Shown here: positions 22,901 through 36,050 of the stretch, one piece after another
How positions within the stretch are numbered: the first letter of the stretch is position 1
Layout of the letters: every line of letters begins with the position of its first letter
Assembly (NCBI GenBank): GCA_001414345.1
Contig: LLCB01000126.1
Location: 93,448-157,447, forward strand
Length of the DNA stretch: 64,000 nt
Source of the DNA: Hymenoscyphus infarciens
Lineage: Eukaryota > Ascomycota > Leotiomycetes > Helotiales > Helotiaceae
Reading direction: 5' to 3'
Position numbers and translations under genes: made by a program
The notes under the pieces: model-generated
Told to the model about the DNA's origin: nothing
What the model saw: the letters and a program-made list of their open reading frames with translations, nothing else
The model's database searches: none

Positions 22901-25900
22901 TAGTCGATAGTATTATCGTGATAAAATACTATAGTATTTTAGATTAATATATTATTATGATATCCTAGTAGTACATATCTAAATACGCTATAATACTATT
23001 GTAATATCGTGATATTATACGGTATATCTTTTAATAACTCGTAAGCGCTAAAACCCACTTTTTCTTAAAATAAGGCTATTTACACTTTTTTATATACTCT
23101 TCTATTACTTTAAAACTATATAATAATAATAATAGATATTAATAAAATAATTAGTAGAAGTTGTTTATTATATACTAAATAGCCTGAACTAAGTATATTA
23201 AGCGATTTTATAAGAAGCTAGTAGTTTAATTAAATATATAGCTAAAAGTTGCTTTTTAATATATAAATTAATAGATATTTAAGATATATATTATATATAT
23301 ACTATGCTAAGACCCAGGTCTTAGTATACCTTACTAAATATTTTATATAAAGATTATAGTATATAATTAATTATAATACTTTAAATTTAATAGAAAGTTT
23401 AATAGTAACTAATTAGTATTTAATTAAATTTTTAGTATTTAGAGCTTCTTTTTAGAAGACATAGTTATTAAGAATAACTAACTTACTAGATATAACGTTT
23501 TCGAAATAATTAGCCTAGTAATAGTACTCTAATAACTAAGCCTTCTTATAACTCTTTATTTAATAATAAATTAATAGTATATTATAAAATTCTTTAGATA
23601 AAGGGAAATAACTATCTAAGTACTTAAAATATAAAAATAAATATATACTATTAGAAAAAATAATAAAAATAAGTTTAGTTTATAAACCTCTTAAAACTTA
23701 AACTAAAACTAGACCTACTATTTATTCTATAAGTAAAAGTACTCTTATCTAAGCTATTCTAAAACACGTCTTATATATTAAACACCTCCTTCTTACTTTA
23801 GAATTAGCTAATAAGATTAAAGGAGATAATCTTATACTAAGACTTTAAATATTTAAGTATCTCTATAGTATATACCTTAAAGCAATTACGTCGATCTATA
23901 ACTACTAATTTAGCTAAAGACTAGAGGCGTTCTACTAAGGCACTTAAATATAGAATAGAAAGTACGTCTATTACTATCTTATAAAGATTAGAATAAGCCT
24001 TCTTTTAAGTAAGTTAAAGCTACTATTTAATTATACTTTTACTTATATCTTAAGGTAGAAGAGTATAATATTAAGCGTACTTATCACCTATAAGAGAGAG
24101 AAGCCTAGGTTAAAGTATATTAGCTAAAAAGAGGTAAAATTAAAAGGTTAAAATAAAAAGAGGTAAAGTTAAAACAAGGGTTAAAGCTTACCTCTTACTT
24201 CTCTTTTAAGATAAAAACTAAGTAAATAAATTAAGTACTTAGATAAATGCTAGAAAGTAATAAAGTAGGCTAAATAACGTAATCTAAGAGTTAATATTAG
24301 TATTATTTATATAGCTAGATACTATCTTAGAGCGATAATCGTCGTTCTATAGTTTTTCTACTATAGCCTAAGTAGAGGCTATCTAGCTAGGTTCCTAGAC
24401 CTTTTCTAAGTACTCCTACTTATAAGCTAGGTAGAGTACTATCGTAGTAGTATATACTAGTAATCTCCTAGTTAAATTATAGTATTTAGAGATCTTTTCT
24501 TACTCTAAGGTATTATTAGTAAAGTAAAAGAGAAAGAGAAGATTATTTACCTTTTTAAAATAAGAATAGTATAGCTAGATCGTTAATATACTTCCTTTAG
24601 GCCTTCTTAAAAAGAGAGAGAATAAAGTCTATTATTAAGATCGTTTTATTAAGAGTTCTAGATATACTTTTAAGTACTAATAAGGAGTACTTAAGAGAGC
24701 TAAAAAAGAGCCTTATCTAATTAAATTAGTAAGAGATTAAGAAGTAAAAGTAGTACTATACTTACTAAACCGAGTTTAGACTAATTATAAGTAGTAATTA
24801 TATTATTAAGGTTAAACTTATATATATCTTAAAAGTGTTTAATCTTAAGTCTTAAAGTAATCGCCCTTTAAATACTTCTATACTAAGATATCTAGTGTAT
24901 TTTATTAGCTTAGAGTATAGTAAAGCCCTCGGTTAACTTTTTAAATTCGTTATATAATACTATACTTATATATATCTTTTTTATAAAGTTAAAGAAGTAT
25001 TTAAGAGTATTATAAACTTTAAACCCTTATAAAGGGTCTTAAGAGTAGGTATCTTCTAATTAGTTTATCTTAAGCTTAAAATCTATATACTTTTTAAAAG
25101 CTATATCTCTAGTAGTAAGGTAGAGTATATAGTATATATATCGAATTTAGTAGTGCTTAGCCTAGCCTCTTATATTACTTTTACCTAGTACTAAAGTAAC
25201 TTAGTAAAGTATAACGTTGTTATTAAGTGTATTATTTATAGAAAAGTAGCTAATTTTATTAAATATATCTATTAAAAGTAATAAGTATTTATTTAAGATT
25301 TTTAGGAGTGTTTTTATATACTATAATCTTAAAGTATTTTAAGTAAAAAGAGTACTATATTTTCACTTATATAAAGCCCTTTAATTTATTTCATACTAAG
25401 TACTACTTCTACTAGGTTACTAAACTTATTAACTCTATAGGCTACGTATCCTAGAATAGAAAGACTATTATCTAACTTCTACCTATTAGTAGATATATAT
25501 ATTTTAGACTAGAATCTTAATAGATAATACTTCGTTTTAGTAAAACCGTTCTAGTATTATCGCTTAACCTAGTTATATAGTATAGAGTATACTTTAAGTA
25601 GAATATTACTCTTAAGGTTATTAAGATATTAAATAAGGGTATAAAAGGCCTTGTATTTAGTAAAGCATATAAGAAGGTTATAAGAGGTAATAAGGTTTAT
25701 AAACAAAACCTCTAAAGTATTAGGATCGACAACTAAGTACTTATTATTAAAGTTAGAATAGATTATATATATAATCTTACGCCTTTTTTAAGGGTTTTAG
25801 TAAGCTATATTTATAGCTTCTTTAATACTAATTTATCTCTTTTTAGTAGCCTTTTAGTATAGGGTTTTAATATCGATTCTATAATCCTTAAAAAGGTGAG

Positions 25901-27392
25901 TAGCTATAATTTTAGTACTACTATTTATAGTATATCTCTTAGTATAGTACTTATAACGCTACTCCTAGTAGCTAGTAGATTTATTACTAAGAAATTAGTA
26001 AGCTAATTATATTATTAGATTTAAGGGTTTCTTATATATAAACTATCTTATAATTCTCGTCGATTATATAAAGCTAAATATAGCTAGTTTAAGGTCTTTT
26101 AGTAGGCTTTTTTAGGATTTAGAACACTTCCTATAAATCTAAATAAGACGTACTTATATTAGTTACTACTAGCTTAGTTTTAAAAGGGTCCTCCTAGAAG
26201 CTTAAAGTACTTAAATAAGATAAAATAGGTAATATTAGTAGTAATTCTAGAGGAACGTAAGACTAAGAGCTTAATATCTAAGAGGATATAGTAAATTAGT
26301 AAAAAGTAAGGTATAGAGGTAATAAATAAAGGATAAAATCGTAGAAGTGATTAAGAGGACCGAAGTTATTAAACTTTTAAAGTGTCGATAGTAGTAGTAG
26401 AAGTTATAATTTTTTAGTAACTAGTACTAAAAAAGAGTAGGTAATAATCGTAGAACAACTTTAAGATAGATATAAAGGATAAAGATAGAAGACTTTTTAG
26501 AGGGAAAGAGAGAGCCTTTTAAAAACCTTTTTTATATCTAAAGTAATTATAATTAATACTCTTTAATCTATAAATAATTAGAATATGTTTTAACTAATTA
26601 TAGTATAGTGTGCTAAAACGTATATTAAAGCTAAATTAAATGTCTAAAGTCTATCATCTTTAGAGCACGATTAAAAAGTATCTATACTATAGAATTAAGT
26701 TTTAATTATATTATTAAAAAGCCCTGATTTAGAGCTTTCTTTTAAGCCTATATACGTATTAATTAAATAAAAATTAAGTATATAAGACCTTATTTAAATA
26801 AATAAAATCGTTTTATAGAAATATATATAAATTTTAGCTAAAGTAGTATAAAATCTAAATTTTTTAAACCTCGATTTAGTTAATTTTTATATATAATTAA
26901 AGAGTAAAATTTAACAAATTTAATATACTAATCTATTATATTATAACTTTTAATCTAACGTTATTGTTATTAAATTAGTACTTAGTGTTAATAGAAATAT
27001 ATCTAGAAATCTATCTTATATAAGCTATATTTATTACTTTATATTACTTGAGTTAGTTTAAAAGCTATTTATATAATTCTTTTTTTAAAATACTCTATTT
27101 AAATAGATCTATAATTCTAGCTATTTAGTACTATATTTTCTACACTATACGTTATACTATATAGTTTTAAAAGATAAGGCTAAAAAGAAGTAGAGTTAAA
27201 ATCTAGAGTAAAAAGCTTAAATATTTAAGCTTAGTAATACTACGATATTATCATAATATCGATTAAAATACTAATAATATAAAAGATAATATTATTAGAT
27301 ATCGTAGTATTTAAATAGTATAAATAGTACGTATTAAAGTAGGTTTCTAATAATATATCGTAGTAGTATAATATTACAAATACTATCGACTA
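22901..27392. mobile_element. 4.5-kb DNA transposon-like element with terminal inverted repeats
   Basis: The outermost 14 bases at 22901-22914 (TAGTCGATAGTATT) recur as the exact reverse complement at 27379-27392. If the outer TA is the target duplication, as in Tc1/mariner-type insertion, the inverted repeat itself is GTCGATAGTATT. Sub-terminal motifs of type ATATCGTGATATT and ATATCGTAGTA recur in both ends. The 4.5-kb interior is extremely TpA-rich and every frame is broken, so I cannot read a transposase or name the superfamily. The element lies immediately after the truncated family B element. Confidence 0.6.
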
Positions 27393-28144
27393 TACTATTA
27401 TATTTCGACGTAAGAGCGCTTATTAAGTAATATCCTTTAAGACATATGAAAAAAAACTTAAGGCATATATATATCACAACTACTTTGAATAATCGGGTGC
27501 GGGGATTGATATAAGAACCCGAGTGTGGTACTCTTAGTTTAGAAGGAATTAGGGGGGCGAACCACGTGATCGCGAAATATATCACCCTAGTTTAACGGAG
27601 TCAACTGCCTTCTTTTGAATTAAGGTTTAAGTCATAAATTCAAATAGCAACTTCGCTCTTTGTATAGAAATCTTCCATTATTTTAGGTTCTCTACTATTA
27701 CTATTTGTGAAGTTAATCAGGAAGGAGGCAGAGGGATGGCTGTGAAGAGGTCCGTGCGTGAGAGTTGTTAGTTGATAAATCTTCTGAACCCCTTCAAATT
27801 TGAGAAACTCTTTCAAACCAACTTCAGATTCCTGAAAACCCATTTTTCATTCCCCCAACTGCACATTAAATTACCTTCACTGTACTTTAAATTGCCAAAC
27901 ACCGTCAACGTAAACTAGAACAACCATATTCAACTATTCACTTAAGCCCTCGACTAATGAATTAATTACTCGCTTTTAAGATAGTACTATTGTAGCTATG
28001 TATTATCCTAGTAAGTTGTGACCTATTTCTACAACTTTGCACTTTACCACTCTAAAAACTCATTTCTGTCTGATAGACACGCGACCATTTTTTAATTATA
28101 ACCACCGAACTTAGTTTTTAGTTCTCCACCTCGTCCCAGATACT
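27393..28144. other. transition from AT-rich to balanced DNA
   Basis: The composition changes at about 27560. A 67-codon minus-strand ORF (27640-27843) begins with a good ATG but has no recognisable domain; I give it little weight. This is otherwise the upstream region of the gene starting at 28145. Confidence 0.45.
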
Positions 28145-28704
28145 ATGAGTAAGTAACTACCTCGTCACCCTATTAATACATAGCTGATCCCTTGAAAGGT
28201 GTAAACATCGAACAAGCTGCCGAACAGGATGCCCGCCTTTCCTCGGGCGTCCGTCAATGGGCAAAATTCAACGATTTCCTCGTCGCTATGATTGTGCTCT
28301 TTGCGGCCTTTCTTCAATGTGACTCTCCTACCGAGTCGAAATATTCCATGGCTAAGGCCATTGCCATCGGTCTAACGGTCATAATTGTCTTCAATGTCTT
28401 GAACGAGCATCATTTCTTTTTCACCGGCAGCTTTTGGCTGAACCCCGATGCATCTGACTTGCCAATTTTCAACCGCATTGTAGCTTTTCAACTCCTTCTC
28501 TGCATTTTGTGCTATTTCTCCTCGCATTGCGTTCCCCTAGCCATATTCGCCGGGGTCTTGGCTGTTATCCACCTCGTTATCTGGGCTGTCCGTCGTTCTA
28601 TGCGATCTACAAACTTCAGAAACAACGCCGAGGAGGGGTTGATAAACAATGCATCCGGCGAAAATCAACCTGCAATTGCTCTTAAACAACTATCAGCTAC
28701 GTAA
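28145..28704 (+). CDS. orphan four-helix membrane protein
   Basis: The open frame runs from 28184 to a TAA at 28704 with normal coding composition. It has no ATG at its beginning; splicing a 4-nt first exon (ATGA, 28145-28148) across a 35-nt GTAAGT...ACATAG intron yields an N-terminus 'MTDPLKGVNIEQ' and a 174-residue protein. That intron is very short, so the start is tentative. Four hydrophobic segments lie near residues 30-47, 58-75, 98-113 and 117-136, with a basic 'VRRSMRSTNFR' after the last and a polar, probably cytosolic tail. I recognise no family. The gene stands alone in a 2-kb island of unmutated DNA between RIP-degraded transposons, so it has been kept or arrived after RIP acted. 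Confidence 0.6.
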
Positions 28705-29530
28705 CACTCGCCTAAAAATACATTACCAACAACCACTCACGACTCTAACAAGAATCGTCAATCAGTTAGGCAACGCGGACCTATGGACATACTACCAACC
28801 ACCTAAGAATCTGACGCCAATTAACAAACAGCCGAGCTTGTCTTGCACATTCTACCCCACAGCACCCTGACAACAATCAATTAATTTGTCAACCCACCGA
28901 CACCTCAGCGAACGCAATGACTTAAGCGTCGACTCATCCTAGGAATGTAGATCGCCAGGGATTAGACTAGTCATGGGGTACTTTGTTTAGGTGCGAGGTC
29001 TGCTAATGATTTGACATTAAATCCACGCAATGAATTCTAAATATGCCTTTATTGCCTCTGAATACCTTTTAACTAGTGAATGTCATTTCCAAGATTAGAC
29101 TTGATGTCTGACATCTGAACGCTGCGGGGTTCCTGGCAATTCTGGGTGAGTTACTACCGACACCTGAAAGAAAGGTAAAGGCTTGTAGGGGTACAAGTCA
29201 TATCGCTCAAAGTCTCAAAGTACCGTAGTGAGCAACCCTTTGTGTTTCAAAAGCACTGGCCTATTTCTTCATCCTCTAGCTGTATTTCAATGAAAGTTTG
29301 GAATATTCACATTGAATGTAAATTCAATTTGGGTGTTGCGGTGGGGCGTAAGGCACCTAAAGTGAGAGAGTCATCTATGTAGCAAAGCCGAATGAACCAT
29401 CTCTTATACAAACAGCTTAACATATACCACCGAGTCTCCTTCGCTGAATTTATTCTAGACAAGGTTCTCCCACATCTTGGGGACAGACTTGGGCACTGAT
29501 AAAATATCGAGAGGGTCTCTGACGATTATC
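28705..29530. other. balanced DNA, no gene seen
   Basis: The right half of the island around the orphan membrane protein. No open frame, RNA gene or repeat is recognised. Confidence 0.5.
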
Positions 29531-29970
29531 GTATCGAGTAGAACTTAACTGATGATATATCGGATATATACGATATATAAAAGCCTAGAGAAGGCCTATA
29601 GTTCTATATTAATTACTATGCTTTAAATAAAGTTATATAAAAGGACTAGTATTACTTTCTCTAATTTATAAAACGCTATAAGAAGTAGAGAAAGCGAAAT
29701 AGTATATAAAACTTAATATAAGCTAGGCCTTTTATTTAGCATAAACATAAACTACTCTACTACTTACTACTACTCGAGTAGTACTCTTAAGTAGTAGAGT
29801 AGAGTATAAGTAGTAGATTAGATATATATAGTAGAGTAGTAACTTAAGACTACTCGAGTAGTCTTAAGTAGTCTTAGTAATAGTATAGAGAATATATATA
29901 GTTTTTAAAAAACTAACTATACTAACTTACTATATAGTTAGTTTTAGTAAATTCTACTTAGTTTTGAATT
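29531..29970. repeat. AT-rich sequence with clustered palindromes
   Basis: Contains palindromes built on CTACTCGAGTAG. The longest, 29842-29869, is a perfect 28-bp palindrome, and a 16-bp one lies at about 29769-29784. No coding frame is present. It may be a decayed transposon end. Confidence 0.6.
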
Positions 29971-30078
29971 TATAATAGCACGAAATATACACTACTAGAG
30001 AAGAGATATATAGAAGCATATTCGAGATAAGATAACGTATATAAATACTAGGTACTAATATAGAAGAAAAGGAAAAAC
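29971..30078 (-). repeat. 108-bp LTR fragment spanning only the putative R-U5
   Basis: This is the reverse complement of the last 108 bp of the family B LTR (compare 34263-34370). It starts at the LTR end and stops exactly at the tract GTTTTTCC that is complementary to the primer site. Sequence on both sides is unrelated to the LTR and there is no adjacent primer-binding tract. Confidence 0.7.
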
Positions 30079-33000
30079 ACTTCTAACGTTATATACGAAT
30101 TTATAAAGGAGGTATTTATAATAATAGCTAAAAGATATATAAAAGAGAACTTCTTTAGTATAATAATTAATACTAGAGTAGCTTGAAAGTTAAGTATAAG
30201 ATATAATTAATATCTTATATATATTAGACTTATTAAAAGCGTCTCGATTAATAAGAGTATAAAAGGTTAATTTAATATCTAATTTAGTAAGAGATATGCT
30301 CTATTTTTAGAATTGATAATAATCGATAGACTAATTAGAAAAGCAGAGTTTTATATAGTATAATCTAATACTCCTTTTATTCTTTATATTAATAATATAG
30401 ACAACCTAAAAGTTACTCTAAATAATCTTTAAAATATACTTATATAAGAGAATAAGAAAGGAATAGAGATTAAGAGGTTCTCTATTATATAATAATTCAG
30501 ATACTCTTTTCTACTCTAAGATAAAGCTATATATAACTTTATATAGAAGTACTCGACCTTTCTTATAGATATTAATATTTAACGACTTTATAAGCGATTT
30601 AGCTATCTATTAGTACTAAGATTATAATATATACTAAAAAGAGCTAGGTATTATATTAACTAGAGTATTCTTTAATATCTTACTAAGTTTAATAAATACT
30701 ATTAAAAACACGGAAGTTTACTTAGCCGATTTAAGTTCACTCTCTATAATAACCTTAAATTTAATTATAGTATTTTAATTAATACTTTCTTTCTTAATAA
30801 GTAGGTAGTCTTATACTATATAGACGAAGTAATAAGGTATTAAGTAAGTAACTTTTTACTAGATATAAAAGTAATAACTATATAAGAGGTCTTCTAAAGA
30901 TATTAGATTAATATATATCTTAGACTCTCTAATTATATTATTATAGATACTAGGATAAACTTTATTAGAAAGGACTTTATATACTCTACTAGTAGAATAA
31001 GTACTATAGTAAAAACTATACTAGTTAAGATATATAATTTAATTAGTATAGTAGAACGTTATTATAGACTGATTCGATAAGTATATAATATTATATATAA
31101 ATAAGAGCCTTATCTCTTATAAAGTTTAGCACTTTAAATAGCCTTTAAAGTAATTAATAATATAATAGACCTAAATAGACTAGTCTCTACTCTATTAGTA
31201 TATAAGGTATATACTTAAATAATAATAACTAATATATCTTTATAACCGATTTCCGTAAGATCTAAGACCTATAAAAGAGCTACTTAAGAGGTATAAAAGT
31301 AGATTATATTCTATTAAGTTAAAGAAGCTCTTAATATATAAAATAGACTAATTAACCGAGTTAAGAACTTACTCTTAAATTTAAACGTTTTAGTATAAAA
31401 GAAGTATATAAAGTCTTAGATAGAACCTTTTATTCTTTAAAGAATCAAAAACAAAGACTATATTATAGTACTACTAAGTAGTCTTATAAAGTTTTAATCT
31501 ATAGTTATAAAACTATACTTTATTAAAACTTCTAAAATTTCTAGAATAGTACTAATAACTAAGGAAGTTTCTAGTATAGCACTATTTAAAACAACACTAT
31601 AACTCTATAAAAAAGAGAGAACTTTTAAGTAATAGAGTAGATAAGAAGTAGAGTAGAGTAACTAAGATGTTAAATAATATTCACCTTCTCTCTAATATTA
31701 ACTTCGTTAGTTATAAATCTATTAAAACACTAATATTCTAGAATCCTTACTAGAACCACTCTAGAAGTATAGATATAGGTAGTCTTAAAAGTATCTAAGG
31801 CCTCTAGATAATATCGAAGTATTATTCTAATAGTTAGATACTTTTATTAATAATATTAACTATATTACTCTTAAGAATATTAAAACTTTCCTTACTAATT
31901 TAAGTAAACCTTATAATATCGAAGTCTTTATAGCTAATAATAGTATAATATATATTAAATTATAATAAAAGGAGATTAATAGATTAACTAATTAAGGTGT
32001 TTTTAAGATTATTATCTAAAAAAAGTTATCTCTTAATACTAGAATATTTAGATTATATAGAAAGGGTTTATAGTGAATTAAGGAATCAGCTTATTAAGCA
32101 GAGAGGTAGCATATATATATATGTCTCCTCTCGTGCTAAGTAACCTCTATTCTACTAATAATACTTCCTGTCGCTTTTAACGTCTTATTTAGTATTAAGC
32201 TCTTTTTCAACTCCACTCTCGTACCTCTTCGCGATACGCTCGCTAGGATTAGTTAGTACTTTTTTAGCCTCTTAAATAAGTGCGATAGCTAATAGTACTC
32301 ACTCTTTTCACTCTTATATTAGTGAGATACTTAGGAAGCCTCCTAATTAGCCTAAAAAGAAGGCATATAAGAGAGTGTAGAGTGAGATACTAGAAGCTAG
32401 CTAGCAAATACAGAAATTCTTAAAATAGTCTCAAATTACGTATATATAACGAAAAGCGATAAACTTTATAAATAATATTAAGTTTAAGAGTATAATACTT
32501 ACTTTTATAAAGTTAAGATTAGTAATCTAAGTATATAATAAGGCCTTACTAGAAAGTTACTAGTGCTTACTTAAGCGCTTATAATTTAAAGAGTAAGCTA
32601 GAGAATAATCCTTATACTTATTATAATACTTCTAGGTTTATAAGTATTTATTTAGAATATTATATAAGTATATATATAATTATTAACTAACTTAAATTAG
32701 AAATTCTTTATACGCTCTCTTAAAGATTATCTCTAATAGAAGGATATATTCTTTAAAGTAATTAGGCTATTATATAGTATTCTAAAAGCTAGTAATTATT
32801 AGTTTATAATATACTATAAACACTATATTATAAGGCTTATAATAGAATAGTTAATATTTAACCTCTATCTTTTATATACTAAGTTATACTAATATAATAA
32901 GTAAGTAAAGTTAAATACCTCTTTTAGTATAGTAAGCTTTTAAACTAATAATACTCTTATACTTACTAATAACGCCTTTACTAATAAAGAGAAGGTTACT

Positions 33001-34052
33001 ATTAATAAGACTAGTTTTATATCTAAGGAAAGAGAAGAGCTTACTATTAACTATCTAATTAAGTTTAATAAAAGACTAATTACTAAGTATTAAGATAGCT
33101 TTATATCTCTTACTTAGGATTATATAAAATACTTAAATTTAGTATAAAAAGCTCTAACTAAGATATCTAATATAAAAGTGATAGTATAATTAATATATTA
33201 TATAATATACTAGAGAGGTATACTTAGCTATATTATCTTAATCTAAGGCTACTTTTAACTTATTATATACTATCTAAACTATTTTTAGTAGTAAATTAAT
33301 AATACTATAAGAGAGCTTAAATTCGTTAAGTTAGACAAATCTTCTCTAAAGTTATATACTTTTACTAATAGATTATTCGCTAATAATAAGAACTTATTAT
33401 TATAAATCAGTTATGTTATTACTCTTATAAATAAGAATAATAATACTAATATCTTATATTAGTCTTCTACTAAGTATAAGAGAGTTATCTATAGTGTTTT
33501 AGTATTAGAATTATATATAATAAGCTCTAGATTTAATACTATAGCTTTAATTAAATTAACTTTTGAAAGTATCTTAGGATTTAAAGTGCTACTTATAGTA
33601 TATACTAATTTAAAGTCTATTTATAAATATATAGCTAAATTAGGTATAACTAAGGAGAAGCGACTAATAATTAATATTATATACTTATAGAAAGCGTATA
33701 AATTAAAAGAGATTAATAAGATTAAATAAATTAATAGTAAGAGTAATTCTATAGATACTATAACTAAAAAGGGTTACTATAATACTCTATAAAGGTTAAT
33801 CAATACTAATAAGCTAGATATTAACCTAATAGAGTAGGTAGAACGAAATAAGAGATAATAGAGGGTTTAAATAGAGCTTTCTTATTAGTTAAGAATAGAG
33901 AATAGAGAGCTCTAATTAGTTAGATTAGATAGGAGATTTTAATAATTTTTAGAGTACTAACTTCTGTCGTTTTAAAGAAGTACTAGTGTTAGTATATATA
34001 TTTAAGAGTAAATAGCGATTTAGATTAGTATACGTAGTTATACGTGCTTCTC
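30079..34052 (+). pseudogene. RIP-degraded LTR-retrotransposon pol region(s)
   Basis: No frame is intact, but two conserved parts of a fungal retrotransposon polyprotein can be read on the plus strand. Near 30900-31450 there is an integrase C-terminal region with relics of 'VERYHGPLRRAY' and of the 'LLVFGAYPR' block. Near 33340-33860 there is a Ty1/copia-type RNase H with relics of 'YTDSKSLY', 'LGTTKEKRL' and 'NPADA.TK'. They may be one element or two nested ones; the sequence at about 31900-32450 does not fit either and could be a separate insertion. No LTR pair could be assigned. Confidence 0.65.
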
Positions 34053-34057
34053 GCTTA

Positions 34058-34370
34058 TGTGACGGCATACCGTCATCCTAGATAGCTGGGAGTACCTGCC
34101 ACATATGGGGTTTCGGCAGTTGTTGTCTTATATTGTCTGTTTTAGGAAGGTTACGTAGGTTTAAGCTTTTGTATTAGCTGACGTATGACGTTGGTCGGTT
34201 CCGGACCTTTTAGTCTGAACCTCTTGTATATAGCAGCCTACTCTTAGAGTAGAAGAGGGATAGTTTTTCCTTTTCTTCTGTATTAGAGCCTAGTATTTAT
34301 ATATGTTATTTAGTCTTAAACGTACTCCTATATGCCTCTTCTCTTGTAGTGTGTATTTCATACTATTATA
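34058..34370 (+). repeat. 5' LTR, family B
   Basis: 313 bp; putative R-U5 of 108 bp begins at 34263. Confidence 0.92.
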
Positions 34371-35159
34371 TAAAAAGGAAAAACTCTACTTCGCTGGTGA
34401 TAGTATTTATAATATCTCTTTTAAGCTTGTCGTCGCTCCTTTTGTTTCGAATACGACTTGGCCTAGATTCGGACTAGGACGATAATATCCTTAAATAGCC
34501 GGGTAATTAGAGACTACTCGGACGGCTAGTGATATTAGGGTTTAGTATCGGTTTCAGACAGCTAGTAAAAAGCGTGTTTTGCACGTTAAGGAAGCAGGAA
34601 TACGCTAAGTGCTCTAGAGGCTTCTAATAACCCTCTCCGTGTAGGGACTGCTGCACATAGGTTCGGTGAATAAGTCGACTATCACTAAAAAGTTATCGCG
34701 AAGGCTTCCGAATCTGCTCTTACCCCCCCCCCTATTCGACATTATGTCGACAGTTCCGCTAAATAGCGTTGAACCCCCTTCTAGGGCCACCCCCCTTTCC
34801 GAAAACCGCTCGAATGGCGTCCGCATACTAAGATCTAGAAGATCTCGACGAAAGAACAAAGACTAGCGAGACTTCTTAAATGCGGACCAGATGCGGTCGG
34901 TTGTATAGGCTTTGGAAGCAGAAAATCAAGAAACAAAGGATCGGCTAGCTGAGCTGGAAAAGAAAGTAAGCGAACTCATAAGTTAATAAATCGCTTCGTC
35001 TCCGAACCCTCCCTGATCCGACCCTCTTCTGCTTCTAAGCCTAAATTCATACCCCTTTCGGCTACGGGCAGCTGCCCCTGATGCCTTCTAACATTCCACC
35101 CCTACTCGATACGGCACCGAAGCCTCTTCAAATATCTCCTAATGAAAAAGCAAGATAAT

Positions 35160-35750
35160 CGAAAAGATTGAACCTTTAGACAACGGCATTTCACCTATAT
35201 ACCGACAATGGAAGATATTGGTACACAATAGACTCTTTGTAAATACCGATTATTACGACTCCCCTCTGACCTGAAAAGCCCTTGTTTGGGGTACGATAAC
35301 TGGACTGGCTAGGAACTACCTAGAGCCTAGATACGAGTTAGAGTTAGACCTTGCTTTCAAAGATTAAGAAGATATGGTTGCCCTTTTAGATACCTACTTT
35401 TTGACTGGTTACGAGATAGAGGACGCTTGGAACGCTTTCGTAGCCTTGTAGATAGATAATGCTAGAGAAACCTTTGTCGATTTTAAGGGTTGCTTTTCGA
35501 GTATGGCTATACTTGGAGGTATATCAGAATCAGAATGGTTCTTTTAAATATAGGATAAGATTACGCTACGGCTCTGAAACTTAGCCGCTTTGAAAAAGAG
35601 ATAATGGAACTATAACTTTATTGAAATGGTAGCTGATCTTTTAGCCTTGGATAAGGAGATACGCCGAAACGCTGAGTTACGTGATGTCAGCACTTTAGTC
35701 CAAAATACCCCCTCCTTGTCTAATTCAGCTCTGAACTCCCTACGATCCGA
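35160..35750 (+). pseudogene. gag-like region of the family B element
   Basis: A frame with several stops carries a Gag-type capsid pattern: an aromatic/Leu-rich segment near 35210-35330, then 'DAWNAFVAL' and 'FKGCFSSMAI' blocks near 35430-35510. Upstream, near 34720-34970, a Ser/Arg-rich stretch is followed by a heptad-like coiled-coil segment. It is interrupted by TAG and TAA codons, consistent with RIP. Confidence 0.55.
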
Positions 35751-35856
35751 TAGCGAATCTTCTGCCACTTCTGAAGTGGAATCGGAATCGGAAGATGAAT
35801 AAGTCCTTAAGTACCTCGAAGGGAACAAGGTAATACGATTACTTTCGGCAATAACT

Positions 35857-36050
35857 CTTTGACTAGCCGAAACCACCCCTTTTGTTGTCCTTAGATACTT
35901 GGATAATAATTTCAACTTCGACAACTTGGCTACAACTTCGTATTTGACCAGCTGAAACTGCTCCTTTTATTGTCCTGAACTTTGGATAGTAATTTTAACT
36001 CGACAACTTTGGAAACAACTTCGCCTTTGACCACCCGAAACCCCACCGAC
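35857..36050 (+). repeat. tandem repeat (~85 bp unit) inside the family B interior
   Basis: Two-and-a-bit copies of a unit beginning TTTGACTAGCCGAAAC and containing CCTTTTGTTGTCC and CAACTTCG. Related arrays lie at 17690-17930 and 22440-22640 in the other LTR elements. Confidence 0.7.
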
